Of a stretch of 60,063 nt of DNA, positions 58,171-60,063 are shown in pieces. Below the pieces are notes generated by a model. It was not told the origin of the DNA. It worked only from the letters and a program-made list of their open reading frames with translations, and searched no databases. How positions within the stretch are numbered: position 1 is the first letter of the stretch; every line of letters starts with the position of its first letter. Both the position numbers and the translations under genes were made by a program. Source of the stretch: Synergistaceae bacterium DZ-S4 (lineage in GTDB: Bacteria; Synergistota; Synergistia; Synergistales; Synergistaceae); NCBI GenBank assembly GCA_025943965.1, contig JAPCWD010000012.1, forward strand, positions 1-60,063, in the 5' to 3' direction.

Positions 58171-58946
58171 TGCGTGAGATCGCTTCTATAAGCATTATCC
58201 AGTTCAGCATCGTATATATCCTGCTCCTTGTGGTGCTTGCCGTAATGAAAAAGGCAAAGATAAACCAGACAAAGCTGCTTTTCGTCGCAAGCGTCAGGCT
58301 GACTCTTCAGCTCACCCTGGCCGGCTTTATTCTCACATATATTTTTGAAAACCCGCATCCGATATTCATACTTATGTACCTGACAAGCATGATACTCTTC
58401 GCTATACACAGGGTGCTTTCGAAAAACAAATGCGTGAACAGGGGATTCAAGATCGCTATCTCACTTTCCCTAACCTGTTCAGGTCTTGGCATAGTGATTT
58501 TTTTCGTGACCGCTGTTGTGGGGCAAAGCATATTTGATCCCCAATATGTCATTCCCCTCAGCGGCATGATAATCGGCAATGCCATGACCGGGGTTAATCT
58601 TGCCACAAAGACGTTCTGCGAATCGCTCAGTGAGAAGCGTCAGCAGATGGAAAGCCTGCTGAACCTCGGTGTCACACCGCAGAAGATCCTGCTCCCGATG
58701 GTAAACCAGGCGCTTGAGACCGCCCTCCTCCCCACCCTAAATTCGATGCTGGGGATGGGGATAGTCTCGCTTCCCGGCATGATGACCGGCCAGATACTCT
58801 CGGGCACGCTGCCTACGACGGCTATCCTTTATCAGATCTCGATCATGATAGCCATCTGTGCCGTAGTCTGCCTGTCAGTCTTCGGCTCCCTATATTTCGG
58901 ATATAAGACTCTGTATAACAGCCGCAATCAGTTCCTTTATTTATAG
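58170..58946 (+). CDS. fetB: ABC transporter permease, FetB/YbbM-like (UPF0014)
   Basis: 258 residues, about seven spans. RLTLQLTLAGFILTYIFE near 45, IPLSGMIIGNAMTGVNLA near 127 and LLPTLNSMLGMGIVSLPGMM near 188 with GQILSGT are family hallmarks. Overlaps fetA by one base. Confidence 0.9.
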   Translation: MREIASISIIQFSIVYILLLVVLAVMKKAKINQTKLLFVASVRLTLQLTLAGFILTYIFENPHPIFILMYLTSMILFAIHRVLSKNKCVNRGFKIAISLSLTCSGLGIVIFFVTAVVGQSIFDPQYVIPLSGMIIGNAMTGVNLATKTFCESLSEKRQQMESLLNLGVTPQKILLPMVNQALETALLPTLNSMLGMGIVSLPGMMTGQILSGTLPTTAILYQISIMIAICAVVCLSVFGSLYFGYKTLYNSRNQFLYL

Positions 58947-58973
58947 CAGCGAAGAAATGCTGCGTGAGGCTGC

Positions 58974-59046
58974 AGATACAATTGTGAAACTGCAGGACTG
59001 CGTCCTGCGTGAAACAATTGTGAAGCAGTTGGGAAGCAATAGTTTT
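58974..59046. repeat. Tandem 11-bp repeats
   Basis: Units GTGAAACAATT, GTGAAGCAGTT and GGGAAGCAATA in a row, preceded by a GCAGGAC/GTCCTGC hairpin. Same family as the copies in the first 9 kb. Confidence 0.75.
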
Positions 59047-59075
59047 AAAACAAAAAGCCTGTGATAGACCAGATT

Positions 59076-59113
59076 CGAAGAGGCTGGATCCCCGATGGGG
59101 GCACTCGGGGACG
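59076..59113. repeat. CCCGG-type palindrome (diverged)
   Basis: GGATCCCCGATGGGGGCACT then CGGGGACGACG, matching the layout of 5599-5640 and 4463-4500. Confidence 0.55.
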
Positions 59114-59133
59114 ACGTAGGAGAGGACTCCTTC

Positions 59134-59195
59134 CGCCCCAACGACCGTTTGACAACTGTTTGACAACGTTTGACGATCGTTTGACCGCTTATACA
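59134..59195. repeat. Inverse tandem 11-bp repeats
   Basis: On the minus strand: GTCAAACGATC, GTCAAACGTT, GTCAAACAGTT, GTCAAACGGTC. Nearly the same series as at 8483-8530. A GCGACA-type hairpin (about 59218-59236) follows. Confidence 0.75.
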
Positions 59196-59266
59196 ACTGC
59201 TTCGCCACCGCTTCGCGCGACATCTTCCTGTCGCACTTCGCGCCGGTGCTCTTCCGGCAGCTTAGC

Positions 59267-59306
59267 AAGAAAAAAGCCCCGTGCGTATGCACGGAGCTTT
59301 TTTCTT
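59267..59306 (-). terminator. Terminator at the end of the rRNA operon
   Basis: Stem AGCTCCGTGC / GCACGGGGCT with AAGAAAA on one side and TTTTTTCTT on the other. It follows the interrupted 5S by about 10 nt. Confidence 0.88.
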
Positions 59307-59314
59307 AATGTAAT

Positions 59315-59754
59315 TCTGGCGGTGACCTACTCTGGGTGGGAAAACTAAGTTCGACGACGTAAATCATAGATTTCCTGTCTCACTTATCCCACGAATACCC
59401 TTCGTAGTACCATCGGCGATGGACTTGCGTGATGCTGCAGATTTATGGATGTGAGCGCATAACATGCAAGAACGGCTTTTGAAGGCGTATGTTCGAATAC
59501 GCCGAAAAACGATATGCAAATGTTTTGCGCTTTCAGACGTGAAGATGCTCCCTCACGGGGCTTGACTGCCGGGTTTGGCATCGGACCGGGGGTGTCCCCT
59601 CCTCTTGCAATTGGGGTTTATAGCAGCGCTGACTTAGCAACACTTGCGGAGTCTTCCTTCGACGTATTGATATACGCCTTAGGATGGCTCCGCTGCGTGT
59701 TGCGTCGTCATCACTCGCTCTAAACCCCAATTGCAGCTTATGTTGTATGCCAGA
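59315..59754 (-). rRNA. 5S rRNA copy interrupted by three insertions (expanded or pseudogene)
   Basis: About 440 nt. Five blocks align in order to the normal 5S at 59809-59923: the two ends (TCTGGC ... GCCAGA, still complementary), GAGGAGGGGACAC...CCGGCAGTCAAGCCC, and the arm TCGCCGATGGTACTACG...TTCGTGGG, which is unchanged. Between them lie insertions at about 59607-59734 (128 nt, perfect 14-bp terminal inverted repeat GCAATTGGGGTTTA), 59420-59557 (about 138 nt, inner stem GGCGTAT/ATACGCC) and 59334-59387 (54 nt, stem TAAGT/ACTTA). Loop C carries changes at normally invariant sites (CCGAAC to CCAAAC), so it may be decaying or processed into fragments. Confidence 0.75.
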
Positions 59755-59764
59755 AAATAAAAAA

Positions 59765-59796
59765 ACAGAGCCGGAAGCGAATGCTTCTGACTCTGT
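59765..59796 (-). terminator. Terminator between the two 5S copies
   Basis: On the minus strand, stem ACAGAG-tc-AGAAGC / GCTTCC-gg-CTCTGT with an ATTC loop and a run of seven Ts, directly after the normal 5S and before the interrupted copy. Confidence 0.85.
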
Positions 59797-59808
59797 CTCT
59801 TAATTAAT

Positions 59809-59923
59809 TCTGGCAGCGACCTACTCTCCCACGAATACCCTTCGTAGTACCATCGGCGAAGGAGGGCTTAACTGCCGGGTTCGGCATGGGACCGGGTGTG
59901 TCCCCTCCTCTGTTACCACCAGA
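59809..59923 (-). rRNA. rrf: 5S ribosomal RNA
   Basis: 115 nt. 5' end TCTGGTGGT pairs with the 3' end (CGCTGCCAGA, with G-U pairs); loop C CCCATGCCGAAC and loop E region GATGGTACTACG ... GAGAGTAGG are all standard. Lies about 40 nt downstream of 23S. Confidence 0.97.
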
Positions 59924-59964
59924 AACTTGTATTGTCCCCAAAATCAGGTCAATAAGGATTTTAT

Positions 59965-60063
59965 GAGGTTAAGGCCTCGGTGTATTAGTATTGGTCAGCT
60001 CAACGGGCGTTACCCGCTTACACCCCCAACCTATCAAACCGGTAGTCTTCCGGACACCTTACT
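59965..60063 (-). rRNA. rrl: 23S ribosomal RNA, 3' end (cut by window edge)
   Basis: The last 100 nt of 23S on the minus strand, ending CGTTGAGCTGACCAATACTA, then ATACACCGAGGCCTTAACCTC, the usual 3' end. The rest of the operon is beyond the right edge. Confidence 0.93.

Larger units (their letters stand above)
58947..59266. other. Gene-free repeat stretch between fetB and the rRNA operon
   Basis: Filled by repeats: 11-bp units, a CCCGG-type palindrome and an inverse 11-bp group, each listed separately, with small hairpins such as GCAGC-gaagaaat-GCTGC at 58948-58965. No credible gene; open frames here follow the repeats. Confidence 0.7.

Noticed and set aside
1017..59195. Short tandem repeats taken as CRISPR arrays
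   Set aside because: Units are 11 bp with 4 variable bases, not 23-40 bp repeats with unique 30-bp spacers, and no cas gene is near.

Overview
The window reads as chromosome of a Gram-negative, amino-acid-fermenting anaerobe, most likely a member of the Synergistota. This is inferred from gene content, since no database search was possible. The signs are TolC/HlyD envelope genes without typical proteobacterial operons, a DUF3798-type binding protein with its ABC transporter, a TrmD fused to a second SPOUT-like methyltransferase domain, a tripartite tricarboxylate transporter, a glutamate-type dehydrogenase, and amino-acid or organic-acid carriers. Composition is near 50% GC, except for an AT-rich left end.

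Left end (1-8.8 kb) is accessory DNA: the start of an AbiEi-like antitoxin, a hicAB pair whose toxin seems to start at ATT, an orphan DinJ/RelB-type antitoxin, a pRiA4b ORF-3-like protein, a 56-residue membrane protein, a nucleotidyltransferase with a small partner gene, and a TPR / DUF4037 / DUF4125 operon. Between these genes lie three dispersed repeat families that are the commonest unexplained structure here: tandem 11-bp repeats, mosaics of small hairpins joined by AATTC linkers, and CCCGG-type palindromes. The 11-bp and CCCGG families recur near 59 kb.

8.8-26.4 kb holds an MscS channel, an ABC importer (two permeases, a double ATPase and a small anchored protein, all on the minus strand) facing a hydroxyacid dehydrogenase and the DUF3798 binding protein. 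Then comes the conserved ylxM-ffh-rpsP-khpA-rimM-trmD-rplS run, tRNA-Leu(GAG), a thioredoxin-like exported protein, a dicarboxylate/amino-acid symporter, a ketopantoate-reductase-family enzyme and glutamate dehydrogenase.

26.6-45.5 kb holds a HlyD / two ATPases / permease / TolC export operon, corA, rpsI-rplM, and a long minus-strand housekeeping run (pncB, secG, rdgB, rph, GerMN protein, amidase, pmbA, threonine aldolase, PHP phosphatase, GAF protein, YfcE phosphodiesterase). A small regulator-like gene and a TauE/SafE exporter lie on the plus strand.

45.5-51.7 kb is the most interesting protein-coding locus. Four tightly packed genes encode a TolC channel fused to a glycoside-hydrolase-like domain, a HlyD adaptor, a zinc-ribbon (TackOD1-like) protein with a degenerate GGDEF domain, and a processive family-2 glycosyltransferase. 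I read this as a candidate synthase-dependent polysaccharide export system using a TolC/HlyD conduit. 52-57 kb holds a TctCBA transporter with an aminopeptidase-like gene and a divergent GntR/FadR-type regulator. 57-59 kb holds a YaiI-family gene and a FetAB-like ABC pair.

The right edge is the end of an rRNA operon on the minus strand: the 3' end of 23S, a normal 115-nt 5S gene and its terminator, and then a second 5S copy swollen to about 440 nt by three hairpin-forming insertions. That interrupted 5S is the most unusual RNA feature in the window.
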